64,000 bases of DNA from Algibacter miyuki (GCF_042427745.1 NZ_JBHMFA010000001.1); one strand, 5' to 3'; positions 51,405 through 61,274 are shown, counted from the first letter of the stretch. Notes: generated by a model not told the origin, from the sequence alone. Program-made: numbers and translations.

Positions 51405-51824
51405 ATGAATACTCATAAAATAATAAAAATCATAGCTTTTGCTCTGGCGATTCTTGGCTCTATTTTTGCGCTAATGATCATCTCAGGGTCGGACGGTATG
51501 ATTGATAACATACTATTTATTACCTATGCAGTACTAGGATTAGTTCTAGCATTAGTGTTAATATTTGTTTTAAAAGGTTTAGTTACTGGAGATATCAAAA
51601 AAACTTTGATGACCGTAGGCGCCTTTTTAGCAGTCATTTTTATAACTTATGCCATGTCGTCTGGTACCGATTTAGATTTACAACCTTTTAATGATAAAGG
51701 TTTAGGTATTACCGAAGCAACCTCTAAAAATGTAGGAGCTGGTTTATATGCCTTTTACGTTTTAGCATTTTTAGCAATTGGATCAATGCTATTTGGTGGT
51801 GTAAAAAAAATATTAAATAAATAA
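51405..51824 (+). CDS. Four-helix membrane protein embedded in the exb cluster
   Basis: The 139-residue protein has four membrane helices (about 10-26, 32-52, 66-82 and 112-130) and a short loop GTDLDLQPFNDKG. It lies 23 bp after exbB and 3 bp before exbD, so the order is preserved as an operon. This position is familiar from related flavobacteria. No function is known; an accessory of the ExbB/ExbD motor is a natural guess. Confidence 0.65.
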   Translation: MNTHKIIKIIAFALAILGSIFALMIISGSDGMIDNILFITYAVLGLVLALVLIFVLKGLVTGDIKKTLMTVGAFLAVIFITYAMSSGTDLDLQPFNDKGLGITEATSKNVGAGLYAFYVLAFLAIGSMLFGGVKKILNK

Positions 51825-51827
51825 ATT

Positions 51828-52418
51828 ATGGCAAAAAGAGCAGCACCAGAAGTTAATGCAGGCTCAATGGCCGACATTGCTTTCTTATTATTAATATTTT
51901 TCTTGGTAACAACTACTATTGAAACAGATTCTGGTATTAACAGAAAACTGCCTCCAATGGAAGAACAAACAGATCCACCTGTTATTAAGCAGAAAAATAT
52001 TTTTACAGTTATTGTAAATAAGAATGATGAATTATTGGTTGAAGATGAACCGATGAAAATTAAAGATTTGCGTAAAGCAGCCATTGCGTTTTTAGATAAT
52101 GGCGGTGACAGATCTTGTGATTATTGTAAAGGAGCTAAACTTCCTGAATCATCTGATAACCCAGATAAGGCAATCATCTCTTTAGCAAATGATAGAGAGA
52201 CTACTTATAAGACTTATATTGCTGTACAGAATGAATTAGTAGCAGCATATAACGATTTAAGAAATGCGAGAGCCCAAGCACAATACAATATGTCGTTTCT
52301 AGAAATGGAAGCAAATCATAAAGATGTAAACTGGCCTGGGAATAAAGCAGAGTTAAAAAAGAAGATCGATCAAATCAAACTTGATTATCCTCAAAAACTC
52401 TCAGAAGTACAGAAATAA
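51828..52418 (+). CDS. exbD: ExbD/TolR-family protein 1
   Basis: The 196-residue protein has one membrane helix near the N-terminus containing the proton-carrying Asp (GSMADIAFLLLIFFLVTTTIE). An extended periplasmic domain follows with a coiled C-terminal region (LEMEANHKDVNWPGN...KIDQIKLDYPQKLSEVQK). It is longer than typical ExbD (about 140). The Cys pair CDYCKGAK (about residues 100-105) is an unusual addition that could bind a metal or form a disulfide. Third gene of the cluster. Confidence 0.9.
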   Translation: MAKRAAPEVNAGSMADIAFLLLIFFLVTTTIETDSGINRKLPPMEEQTDPPVIKQKNIFTVIVNKNDELLVEDEPMKIKDLRKAAIAFLDNGGDRSCDYCKGAKLPESSDNPDKAIISLANDRETTYKTYIAVQNELVAAYNDLRNARAQAQYNMSFLEMEANHKDVNWPGNKAELKKKIDQIKLDYPQKLSEVQK

Positions 52419-52436
52419 TTTTAACATTAATAAACT

Positions 52437-52910
52437 ATGTCTAAATTTAAAAAGAAAAAAGGTGGCGAAATGCCCGCGGTTAATACGGCGTCTTTACCAG
52501 ATATTGTATTTATGTTATTATTCTTTTTCATGGTAGCTACAACAATGAGGGAAACAACCTTAATGATTGAAAATAACTTACCATTTGCGGATCAAGTTGA
52601 TAAACTTGATAAGAAAGATTTGGTAATGTACATTTATGCTGGTAAACCAAGTGAGAACTATAAGAAATACGGAAACGAATCAAGAATTCAATTGAACGAT
52701 AAGTTTGCGGATGTTAAAGAAATCGCAGCGTTTATTAACGCAGAACGTGCCACTAAAAGAGAAGAATTAGTACCATTTTTAACTACAGCTTTAAAAGTTG
52801 ATAGTGAAGCTAATATGGGATTAATTGGTGACATTAAACAAGAATTACGTAAAGTTAATGCTCTAAAAATAAACTATACCACTAAAAAAGGTAAGGTTGT
52901 AGGAAATTAA
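52437..52910 (+). CDS. exbD: ExbD/TolR-family protein 2
   Basis: The 157-residue ExbD paralogue has a basic start (KFKKKKGGEM) and a single helix with the conserved Asp (NTASLPDIVFMLLFFFMVATTM). The usual periplasmic domain follows, ending in KINYTTKKGKVVGN. Paired ExbD proteins are normal in Bacteroidota motors. Fourth and last gene, with a terminator 26 bp behind the stop. Confidence 0.92.
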   Translation: MSKFKKKKGGEMPAVNTASLPDIVFMLLFFFMVATTMRETTLMIENNLPFADQVDKLDKKDLVMYIYAGKPSENYKKYGNESRIQLNDKFADVKEIAAFINAERATKREELVPFLTTALKVDSEANMGLIGDIKQELRKVNALKINYTTKKGKVVGN

Positions 52911-52935
52911 CATATTACATTCTTAATTTTATAAT

Positions 52936-52973
52936 AAAGGCGTTTTGATTTAATCAAAGCGCCTTTTATTTTT
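52936..52973 (+). terminator. Terminator of the exb operon, overlapping a promoter box
   Basis: AAAGGCGTTTTGATT pairs with AATCAAAGCGCCTTT (one wobble), followed by TATTTTTG. This TATTTTTG (52967-52974) also fits the -7 consensus for the PorT-like gene that begins at 53019. Confidence 0.8.
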
Positions 52974-53018
52974 GCTTCAAAATTAATCTTAAGATATTTT
53001 CATATTACTGTTTCAAAA

Positions 53019-53714
53019 ATGATAGATTTAAAAAGTGTTGTTGTATTGCTGTTTGTGCTTAGTACAGTCTTCTGTTTAGCTCAAGGAGAGCCTGTTGTAG
53101 AGGGAGACGGGCGTTATAAAGAAGATCAGTTTTATATTGGCGTAACCTATAACTTGTTAGGGAAGCAACCAACCGATTTGAAACAAAGTGGGTTTTCCAC
53201 AGGGTTTCATTTGGGCTTTATTAAAGATATGCCTATCAATAAGGCTAGAAACAAAGCAATAGGACTTGGTCTTGGTATTTCTGCAAATTCTTTTAATCAA
53301 AATTTATTAGTATTCGAAGATGATGCTGGTACTATAAATTATAGTATTGAGGGGGCTGATACATTCACAAAGAATAAGTTTTCCAGTCATTTTATAGAAG
53401 TGCCTTTAGAGTTTAGATGGCGAACATCTACAGCAACCAGTTATGAGTTTTGGCGGATTTACGGCGGTTTTAAGTTTAGTTATATGTTGGCCAATACCAC
53501 AAAGTATATTGGAGATTTAGGAACCTTTAAATACAACGATGTTTCTGATTTTAATAAAGTACAATATGGTTTAACACTGAGTGCAGGATATAATCTTTGG
53601 AATTTATATGTTTATTATGCCTTAAATCCGGTGTTTTCTAACGACGCACAATTGAATGGAGAAAATATAGATATCCACGCTATTAAAGTGGGGTTAATGT
53701 TTTACATTTTGTAA
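53019..53714 (+). CDS. PorT-family outer membrane beta-barrel protein
   Basis: The 231-residue protein has a signal peptide (LLFVLSTVFCLAQ) and alternating beta-strands resembling the PorT/porin-like family of Bacteroidota (GRYKEDQFYIGVTYN; GFHLGFIKDMPINKARN; KAIGLGLGIS; HFIEVPLEFRWRTST; VQYGLTLSAGYNLWNLYVY). The end, VGLMFYIL, is a typical barrel terminus. It is separate from the exb operon. PorT itself belongs to type 9 secretion; whether this one does is not clear. Confidence 0.8.
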   Translation: MIDLKSVVVLLFVLSTVFCLAQGEPVVEGDGRYKEDQFYIGVTYNLLGKQPTDLKQSGFSTGFHLGFIKDMPINKARNKAIGLGLGISANSFNQNLLVFEDDAGTINYSIEGADTFTKNKFSSHFIEVPLEFRWRTSTATSYEFWRIYGGFKFSYMLANTTKYIGDLGTFKYNDVSDFNKVQYGLTLSAGYNLWNLYVYYALNPVFSNDAQLNGENIDIHAIKVGLMFYIL

Positions 53715-53772
53715 ATACGTTATCAAACTATAAAACCTCTAAAAAATGGGATGCTCTGTAATTAAAAAGATT

Positions 53773-54378
53773 CTAAAACCAGTAATTCACGAGTATTAAC
53801 TGGGGAATTAACCCAACAAAAAAACCAACAATCAATTCTTTGTTGCTATGTGCGCTTAAATGTAGTCTAGAAGTTGCCACGGCACCAATGGCGAGTGCCA
53901 TAAATGCAAGTAGGCCGGTTAAGTTTATGGCAAACATAACACCTAGAGCTACAAAGAACATGAATAAGCCCGAAATACCAATCATGTGTATACTTGCTTT
54001 AAATTTGAAAAGAGCGAGTATTAAACAAGCCATATTAGAAATTAATATGCCTACGAAAAAGTAGTAAAGCGCAATGGCTGAAGTTGGCGTTATAATGCGC
54101 TTTATAACGAGCAACATAATAATACAATTTAGTGCAAGTGGATAAATGCGCTCTTGCGTTGTTGCCAAATGAATGGTTTTTACCTTGCCTAATGTGTTTA
54201 ATAAAAAAAACATGAGCATGGGTAAAATAAGGGTGAGTATCAGTAAAGAAACTAATTTGGCTTGTACTATTTCCGGGACAACAAAATGTGGGGTGATGTA
54301 ATAGTAAAAAGCCACGCCTAAAAGCGGCATAAATAGTGGGTGAAATATATAAGAAAGACTCCTAAGTAGCTTATTCAT
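53773..54378 (-). CDS. PAP2-related integral membrane protein
   Basis: The 201-residue protein has six membrane helices. The last conserved PAP2 phosphatase block SRxxxxxHxxxE/D can be read in SRLHLSAHSNKELIVGF, but the earlier KxxxxxxRP and PSGH blocks are not seen. It is thus probably a PAP2-fold protein without full catalytic apparatus, or a lipid-binding relative. Its start codon shares one base with the rpoN stop (TAATG on the minus strand), so translation is coupled to rpoN. Confidence 0.65.
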   Translation of the reverse strand: MNKLLRSLSYIFHPLFMPLLGVAFYYYITPHFVVPEIVQAKLVSLLILTLILPMLMFFLLNTLGKVKTIHLATTQERIYPLALNCIIMLLVIKRIITPTSAIALYYFFVGILISNMACLILALFKFKASIHMIGISGLFMFFVALGVMFAINLTGLLAFMALAIGAVATSRLHLSAHSNKELIVGFFVGLIPQLILVNYWF

Positions 54379-55835
54379 TATATTTTTTTACGAAGTCTGG
54401 CCACCGGAATATCCAGTTGTTCTCTATACTTAGCAACAGTTCTACGAGCAATAGGATAACCTTTTTCTTTTAAAATAGAAGCTAAAGTTTCGTCTGTTAG
54501 TGGTTTTTTCTTGTTTTCTTCTTCAATAACAGTTTCTAAAATTTTCTTTATTTCTCGGGTAGAAACATCTTCACCTTGGTCATTCTTCATCGATTCAGAA
54601 AAGAATTCTTTAATCAATTTTGTGCCATAAGGCGTATCGACGTATTTACTATTTGCAACGCGAGATACGGTGGAAACGTCCATAGAAATCTCGTCTGCAA
54701 TATCTTTTAGAATCATGGGTTTTAAATTACGCTCATCACCCGTTAAAAAGTATTCTTTTTGGTAATGCATAATAGCACTCATGGTTACAAACAACGTTTG
54801 CTGACGCTGTCTAATAGCTTCAATAAACCATTTTGCGGCGTCTAGCTTTTGTTTAATAAAGATTACGGCATCTTTTTGCGATTTCGATTTATCTTTCGCT
54901 TCCTTGTAACCGTTTAGCATGTTATTGTACTCACGAGATACATGAAGTTCGGGAGCATTTCTACCGTTAAGGCTGAGTTCTAATTCGCCATCAACAATTT
55001 TAATAGCAAAATCAGGAACAACATGTTCAACTATACGGTTATTTCCTGCGTAAGAACCTCCTGGTTTTGGATTTAGATGCTCAATTTCCGTTATGGCATC
55101 TTTAAGTTGTTCTTCGGTAATATTAAATTTTTGAAGTAATTTCTTATAATGCTTTTTCGTGAATTGATCGAAAGCGGTATCGATAATAGCTGTTGCTAAT
55201 TCGGTGTCTGCTGTTTTATCTTTTCGATGTAATTGAATGCTTAAGCACTCTTGAAGGTTGCGAGCGCCAACCCCTGCTGGATCTAATTGATGCACAATTC
55301 TCAATACTTTTTCAATTTGTGCTTCTTCAGTATATACGTTTTGGGTGAAGGCTAAATCGTCCGTAATATCGCTTATGTCACGACGGATATATCCACTTTC
55401 ATCAACGCTTCCAACTAAAAATTCGGCAATATCTCGCTCTTCTTCTGTTAGTCTGTAGGTATTTAATTGATTTATTAAGTGCTGCGTAAAAGAAGTTCCG
55501 GCTGCGTAAGGCATGGTTTTTTCTTCATCGTCGGCACTATAGTTATTGGCTTGGGTGCGGTAATCAGGGATTTCATCATCACTTAAATACTCGTCAACAT
55601 TAATGTCTTCTGCATCTATACTGTCGTTATCATTAATATCGTCGGTGTTGTCTAAATCTGAATCGTAATCGCTATCGTTTTCCTCTTTACCACCTTCTAA
55701 GGCTGGGTTTTCTTCTAATTCTTGTTTTAAACGCTGTTCAAATGCTTGTGTTGGCAGCTGTATCAATTTCATTAATTGAATTTGCTGTGGCGACAGTTTT
55801 TGCGATAGTTTAAATTGTAAAAATTGCTTAAGCAT
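54378..55835 (-). CDS. rpoN: RNA polymerase sigma-54 factor
   Basis: The 485-residue alternative sigma factor for enhancer-dependent -24/-12 promoters. The N-terminal activator-interacting region is Gln/Leu-rich (FLQFKLSQKLSPQQIQLMKLIQLP), followed by a strongly acidic region II (ENDSDYDSDLDNTDDIND). The core-binding domain and helix-turn-helix come next (DIADEISMDVSTVSRVANSKYV), and the RpoN box is ARRTVAKYRE near the end. Length and parts are complete. It stands upstream of, and overlapping with, the PAP2-like gene. Confidence 0.95.
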   Translation of the reverse strand: MLKQFLQFKLSQKLSPQQIQLMKLIQLPTQAFEQRLKQELEENPALEGGKEENDSDYDSDLDNTDDINDNDSIDAEDINVDEYLSDDEIPDYRTQANNYSADDEEKTMPYAAGTSFTQHLINQLNTYRLTEEERDIAEFLVGSVDESGYIRRDISDITDDLAFTQNVYTEEAQIEKVLRIVHQLDPAGVGARNLQECLSIQLHRKDKTADTELATAIIDTAFDQFTKKHYKKLLQKFNITEEQLKDAITEIEHLNPKPGGSYAGNNRIVEHVVPDFAIKIVDGELELSLNGRNAPELHVSREYNNMLNGYKEAKDKSKSQKDAVIFIKQKLDAAKWFIEAIRQRQQTLFVTMSAIMHYQKEYFLTGDERNLKPMILKDIADEISMDVSTVSRVANSKYVDTPYGTKLIKEFFSESMKNDQGEDVSTREIKKILETVIEEENKKKPLTDETLASILKEKGYPIARRTVAKYREQLDIPVARLRKKI

Positions 55836-56001
55836 GATTTGAATTTAGGGTTCTATAACCAACTAATGTAGTAATAAGTAACGAATAATTCAAACAATGA
55901 AAAATGGGTACTTACTATGTGGTGTTAAGTTGGTGCCAATCAAAGATAAAAAAAGCCGCACGATTTGCAAAGTACAGCTTCATTTATCAAGTGTATATTT
56001 A

Positions 56002-57435
56002 TTAAAACTCGGCGTTATGCGGTGTTCTAGGGAATGGTATAACGTCTCTAATATTGGTCATTCCGGTAGCAAACATCACTAAACGTTCAAAGCCTAAACC
56101 GAAACCGGAGTGTACAGCGGTACCGTATTTTCTTAAATCTAAATACCACCATAGATCTTCTTCAGGAATATCAATGGCAGCCATTCTTTCTTTTAAAATA
56201 TCTAAACGTTCTTCACGTTGCGCGCCACCAACGATTTCTCCAATACCAGGGAATAAAATATCCATAGCTCTAACGGTTTTTCCGTCTTCGTTTAAACGCA
56301 TGTAAAATGCTTTGATGTTGGCAGGATAATCAAATAAAATCACCGGACATTTAAAGTGTTTTTCAACTAAAAAACGTTCGTGTTCGCTTTGTAAATCTGT
56401 GCCCCATTCATCAATGATATATTTGAATTTTTTCTTTTTGTTAGGTTTACAGCTTCTTAGAATATCGATAGCTTCGGTGTAACTAACACGTTTGAAATTG
56501 TTCTCGGTAACGAATTTTAATTTTTCAATTAAACTCATATCGCTACGTTCAGCTTGTGGTTTCGATTTTTCTTCGTTTAATAAACGTTGATCTAGAAACT
56601 CTAAGTCTTCTTGGTTATGTTCTAAAACATGGGTGATAACCGATTTTAAAAAATCTTCGGCTAAATCCATATTTCCTGCTAAATCCATAAAGGCAACTTC
56701 GGGCTCTATCATCCAAAATTCGGCTAAATGCCTAGATGTGTTTGAGTTTTCAGCTCTAAATGTTGGACCAAAGGTATATACTTTTCCTAAAGACATGGCG
56801 TAGGTTTCGGCTTCTAACTGACCAGAAACGGTTAAGTTCGTTTCTTTTCCGAAGAAATCTTTAGAATAATCTACTTTGCCATCTTCGGTTAATGGTGTGT
56901 TTTTTGGATCTAAGCTAGATACTTTAAACATTTCGCCTGCACCTTCAGCATCACTTCCTGTAATAATTGGAGCGTGCATATAGTAGAAACCATTTTCATT
57001 AAAATATTTATGAACGGCGAATGATAAAGCCGAGCGTAAACGCATAATAGCGCTAAATGTGTTGGTTCGGGTACGTAAATGGGCATTTTCTCTTAAAAAC
57101 TCAAAAGAGTGTTTTTTAGGTTGAATAGGATATGTTTCCGGATCGGAATCGCCAAGTACTTCAATATTATGTACTTGAATTTCTACTTTTTGACCTTTAC
57201 CTTGACTTTCAACTAATTCACCTTTAATATGAACTGCTGCTCCTGTGGTGATACGTTTTAGAACACTTTCGTCAAATTTTTCGAAATCGACAACACATTG
57301 GATGTTATTTATCGTTGAACCATCGTTTAAAGCGATAAAACGATTAGCCCTAAAGGTTCTAACCCAGCCTTTTATGTCAACTTCAAGTAGTGTGGTTTGT
57401 TGTGATAGTAATTCTGAAACAGTACGTGATTGCAT
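56002..57435 (-). CDS. asnS: Asparaginyl-tRNA synthetase
   Basis: The 477-residue class II synthetase charges tRNA-Asn. The OB-fold is at the N-terminus (VDIKGWVRTFRANRFIALNDGS). Motif 2 lies in FGPTFRAENSNTSRHLAEFWMIEPE, and motif 3 in GFGLGFERLVMFATGM. Its ending TPHNAEF is the asparaginyl signature. With aspS also present, direct aminoacylation is available for both residues. Downstream there is only a 166-bp gap to rpoN. Confidence 0.95.
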   Translation of the reverse strand: MQSRTVSELLSQQTTLLEVDIKGWVRTFRANRFIALNDGSTINNIQCVVDFEKFDESVLKRITTGAAVHIKGELVESQGKGQKVEIQVHNIEVLGDSDPETYPIQPKKHSFEFLRENAHLRTRTNTFSAIMRLRSALSFAVHKYFNENGFYYMHAPIITGSDAEGAGEMFKVSSLDPKNTPLTEDGKVDYSKDFFGKETNLTVSGQLEAETYAMSLGKVYTFGPTFRAENSNTSRHLAEFWMIEPEVAFMDLAGNMDLAEDFLKSVITHVLEHNQEDLEFLDQRLLNEEKSKPQAERSDMSLIEKLKFVTENNFKRVSYTEAIDILRSCKPNKKKKFKYIIDEWGTDLQSEHERFLVEKHFKCPVILFDYPANIKAFYMRLNEDGKTVRAMDILFPGIGEIVGGAQREERLDILKERMAAIDIPEEDLWWYLDLRKYGTAVHSGFGLGFERLVMFATGMTNIRDVIPFPRTPHNAEF

Positions 57436-57549
57436 ATAAACGAGTTTTGAAGTGTAAATATAACGGTTTCAGTAGTTAAAAATCAAATAATAAATTCGAA
57501 AAATCTCGAAAATTTGTTTTATTTCTTCAAAAGTTATTCGAAAGTGTAA

Positions 57550-59958
57550 TTAAAATGAGTCTTTTTCGTTCAAATTCTTGTCTTCCTTCGGAATAATATC
57601 TATAGTAGGCTTACGTAAAACTTTTTTATTAGCAATGCTACGTTCCAATGATAATAATAAGGATGGTAGTAATAGTAAATTTGAAAGCATAGCGAATAGT
57701 AAAGTGGCCGAAACTAAGGCGCCGAGCGCAACTGTACCTCCAAAACTAGAAATGGTAAATACCGAGAAGCCGAAGAATAATACGATAGACGTGTAAAACA
57801 TACTAACGCCGGTTTCGCGTAAAGCACCATAAACCGATACTTTAATTTTCCAGTTATTGGCTTGTAACTCTTGACGATATTTTGCCAAAAAGTGAATAGT
57901 ATCATCAACCGAAATACCAAAAGCGATACTGAATACTAATATAGTAGATGGTTTTATTGGTACACCTAAATACCCCATAAGTCCAGCTGTAATGATAAGT
58001 GGCAAGAGGTTTGGCACTAATGAAATAATAATCATTCGTAAGGATCTAAACATGTATGCCATAAATAAGGCAATAAGCAAAATAGCTAGGGATAATGAAA
58101 TAGCTAAGTTTTTAACCAAATATTTGGTTCCTTTCTGGAACACCAGGGCTTTCCCAGTCATGGTTACATTAAAACGATCTTTTGGAAAAAGTTTATCAAT
58201 TTTAGTTTGAAGATCTTCTTGAATACGCTCCATTCTATCGGTACCAACATCTTTAATAAACGTTGTGATACGGGCATATTGACCCGTTGAATCTACGAAG
58301 TTTTTAAGTAAATCGGTATTTGAAGATGAGTTTTTTGCGTATGATAGAATAAAACTATTTTCCTGCGATGTTGGCAATTGGTAAAACTTTGTGTTTCCGT
58401 TGTAATATGCCTGTTTTGAGTATTTCACTAAACCAACAACCGAAATAGGTTTTGAAAGTTCTGGAGTTTCTAAAATCAAATCTTCCAGCTCGTTCATACG
58501 TTTTAAAGTGGCCAGTTTCATAACCCCTTTTTTACGCTTGGTGTCTATCATGATTTCTAATGGCATAATGCCGTTAAATTCACTTTCGAAAAATCGGATA
58601 TCGTTTACAAATTCCGATTCTTGAGGCATATCTTCAATTAAACTTCCTGATATTTTAATTTGATAAATTCCTATAATACTTACAATAAGAAGTAACAATG
58701 ATGAAATGTAAATGGCAATGCGCTTCTCTTTAACCATACGTGCCATCCAATCTACAAAACCACCAACCCAACGTCTGTTAAGGTGTTCTAAATGGCGATC
58801 TTTTGGGTAAGGCAAGTAAGAATATATAATAGGAATAATAAGAATACACAATATAAAAATAGACAGTATACTTAATGATGCGACTAAACCAAACTCTTTT
58901 AATAACTTACTTTCTGTTAAAATAAAGGTGGCAAAACCACAGGCTGTAGTAACGTTAGTCATTAAAGTGGCGTTACCAATTTTGGTGATAACACGTTGTA
59001 ATGATTTGGCTTTATTGCCATGAAGTTTAACTTCGTGTTGGTATTTGTTAATTAAGAAAATACAATTGGGAATCCCGATTACAATAATTAATGGCGGTAT
59101 TAATGCCGTTAAAACTGTGATTTCATAATTTAATAAGCCAATGATTCCTAAAGTCCACATCACACCAATACAAACCACCACTAGTGAAATTAGGGTAGCG
59201 CGGAACGAACGGAAGAAGAAAAAGAAAATGATGGAAGTTACTAGCAAAGCAGCACCGATAAACAATCCAATTTCATCAACAATATTAGTAGAATTTAAAG
59301 TTCGGATATATGGCATGCCCGAAATACGAACATCTAATTTGTATTTTGCTTCGAAATCTTCAATTTTCGGGATTAAAACATCCATTACAAAATCCTTTCT
59401 AGCCGATGTATTTACAATGGCTTTGTTCATGTAAATGGCCGTACGAATGGTTTTTGTTTCTTTATTGAATAAGAAATTATCGTAGAATGGATATTTTTTG
59501 AAAAGCTCGTTTTCTAAAGTTTCAATTTGCGCCACAGATGAAATAGAATCTTTAATAAAAGGTTCTAAAACAAATTTTTCGTTTTCGGTATCTTTAACAA
59601 GTTTCTGAAGTTCTTTTATAGAAATAACCGATTCTACGGCGTCCGATGAGTTTTTAAAACTTTCCGAAAGGTTATTCCAAGCATTTAGTTTTTCAACAGT
59701 AAAGAGGGTAGAGTCTTTAACGCCAAGTACAATCAAATTGCCTTCTTCACCAAAGACCTCTAAGAAATCATTGTAAATCACATTTACCTCATGGTCGTCG
59801 GGCAATAAGTTAGCTTCGGTATAGGTAAACCGCATGTTATCCCATTGCTGACTAAAGAACAAAGTGGTTGCTAAAATACAAACCAGAATAATAAGTTTGT
59901 TACGTAAAATTAATGTCGCAATGACATCCCAAAAGTCTTTCGTGAAAAGTTTAAACAT
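57550..59958 (-). CDS. MMPL/RND-superfamily exporter
   Basis: The 802-residue inner membrane protein has twelve helices in two sets of six and two periplasmic domains. Family marks are VIGIPNCIFLINKYQHEVK and SIAFGISVDDTIHFLAKYRQEL (helix 4/10 motifs with Asp pair), and ATLMTNVTTACGFATFIL. It is the size of hopanoid/lipid transporters and SSD-type exporters rather than drug pumps (about 1050). The outer membrane barrel gene at 60006 lies 47 bp upstream on the same strand, hinting at a lipid or lipoprotein export route. Substrate unknown. Confidence 0.85.
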   Translation of the reverse strand: MFKLFTKDFWDVIATLILRNKLIILVCILATTLFFSQQWDNMRFTYTEANLLPDDHEVNVIYNDFLEVFGEEGNLIVLGVKDSTLFTVEKLNAWNNLSESFKNSSDAVESVISIKELQKLVKDTENEKFVLEPFIKDSISSVAQIETLENELFKKYPFYDNFLFNKETKTIRTAIYMNKAIVNTSARKDFVMDVLIPKIEDFEAKYKLDVRISGMPYIRTLNSTNIVDEIGLFIGAALLVTSIIFFFFFRSFRATLISLVVVCIGVMWTLGIIGLLNYEITVLTALIPPLIIVIGIPNCIFLINKYQHEVKLHGNKAKSLQRVITKIGNATLMTNVTTACGFATFILTESKLLKEFGLVASLSILSIFILCILIIPIIYSYLPYPKDRHLEHLNRRWVGGFVDWMARMVKEKRIAIYISSLLLLIVSIIGIYQIKISGSLIEDMPQESEFVNDIRFFESEFNGIMPLEIMIDTKRKKGVMKLATLKRMNELEDLILETPELSKPISVVGLVKYSKQAYYNGNTKFYQLPTSQENSFILSYAKNSSSNTDLLKNFVDSTGQYARITTFIKDVGTDRMERIQEDLQTKIDKLFPKDRFNVTMTGKALVFQKGTKYLVKNLAISLSLAILLIALFMAYMFRSLRMIIISLVPNLLPLIITAGLMGYLGVPIKPSTILVFSIAFGISVDDTIHFLAKYRQELQANNWKIKVSVYGALRETGVSMFYTSIVLFFGFSVFTISSFGGTVALGALVSATLLFAMLSNLLLLPSLLLSLERSIANKKVLRKPTIDIIPKEDKNLNEKDSF

Positions 59959-60005
59959 GCTATATATAAAAGATGCGCAAAGGTAGAAAAAACGAATAGA
60001 TTACG

Positions 60006-61274
60006 TTATAAAGTGACGTTAAATGTAAACTTAAATGCTACATTATCACCCATTACAGGTAAGTGGTAAGCTCCATAACGGTAAGTAAAGCTTAAACCAA
60101 AGCCGAAAAATAATTTGTTAATTTCGAAACCCGATTCGGTATAGCCTTTATCTAAGGAGCCAAAAGTAATATCTTGGTGACGTTCTGGCTGGTCAATACT
60201 ACCTAGAGCATAGCGGGTAATTAAAACCATTTGTGGTTTATAACGATTGGTAATATTGAAAGGTGCTAAATAATGTTTAAACTGAAAGGTGGCAAACTTA
60301 TCGGAGAAGAACTCGTTAAAAAACATGGTTTCAAAACTGTTTAATCCGGCTACCGAAAAGCGTTGCAAAATAGTTTCTTTGTTGATATTGTTGGGGTAGG
60401 CGTGGTATAAATGTGTTAATGGTGTATCACCACCAGAAACTCCTGAAACTAAAGTGATTTCTGAAAACGATTTTTTTGTATCGCCGATTTTATAAAGGGT
60501 TCTGAAATCGAATTTAGAGAAATTGAAATCACTTTTAAATACATTTTTAAAACTTTTGGTGTATTGAAAGGTGAATTTCGGGTAGCCATCTTTGGTTTCT
60601 TTCATTCCCGTTTTTGTAGATTCAAACCGGCTAAACGGACTCCATTGTATGGCGCTTTTTACAGAACTCGTTGTGAAGTTTGTATGTACTTTATCTGGTA
60701 AATTAAATCCATAACTGTACGTTGGGTCTATTTTACTGGTAGAGAATTCGGTTTCGGTAGAAATTTTGGGTGTAAACTCATGTTCTAACGAAATGGCTTT
60801 GGTAATATGTTTATGAAACAGACTAATATTTAATAACCGTGGCTCAAAAAACTGAAAGATACGCTTATCAGTTAAAAACTGAGTACTTCCGGTTTCGCTT
60901 AAATCGTCGGTATACGATGCGTTTATCCAAGTATTGCTAGCTTCGGCTACGCGAACACCTGCGCCCAAGCTGTATTTAAAATTAGTATCTCTAAAACCGT
61001 AAACCAAGTAGGTGTTAATGCGGTATTTATCAGAGAAGGCGGTATTGGTTTCTAACCCTAAACCTGTTCTAACGGCTTCGTATTGGTTGTATTTCATTAA
61101 ATATCTTAAATCGAAATTAAAATATTTAGTAGGAAAATAACCGTTAGCAAGTGCTTTAACAAAGGCACGTTTCTTTACAGAATCACGTGCTTTTTCAATC
61201 GAAATATCATGACTTTGTTGCGCATTTAAAGCGAACGCAAATAAAAAACATAAATACAGAATGCCGTGTTTCAT
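60006..61274 (-). CDS. DUF5686-like outer membrane barrel
   Basis: The 422-residue protein has a signal peptide (LCFLFAFALNAQ) and a long barrel-like sequence with many aromatic strands. It resembles the C-terminal barrel of DUF5686 proteins (YFNFDLRYLMKYNQYEAVR; FFEPRLLNISLFHKHI; FGLSFTYRYGAYHLP; final KFTFNVTL). Full-length DUF5686 proteins (about 800 residues) carry a carboxypeptidase-regulatory domain in front; here only the barrel half is present. It is preceded by the frr terminator and followed by the MMPL gene. Possible two-membrane export partner of the MMPL protein. Confidence 0.65.
   Translation of the reverse strand: MKHGILYLCFLFAFALNAQQSHDISIEKARDSVKKRAFVKALANGYFPTKYFNFDLRYLMKYNQYEAVRTGLGLETNTAFSDKYRINTYLVYGFRDTNFKYSLGAGVRVAEASNTWINASYTDDLSETGSTQFLTDKRIFQFFEPRLLNISLFHKHITKAISLEHEFTPKISTETEFSTSKIDPTYSYGFNLPDKVHTNFTTSSVKSAIQWSPFSRFESTKTGMKETKDGYPKFTFQYTKSFKNVFKSDFNFSKFDFRTLYKIGDTKKSFSEITLVSGVSGGDTPLTHLYHAYPNNINKETILQRFSVAGLNSFETMFFNEFFSDKFATFQFKHYLAPFNITNRYKPQMVLITRYALGSIDQPERHQDITFGSLDKGYTESGFEINKLFFGFGLSFTYRYGAYHLPVMGDNVAFKFTFNVTL

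Noticed and set aside
55897..56082. Rightward open frame between rpoN and asnS
   Set aside because: It overlaps the end of asnS and has no protein-like character.
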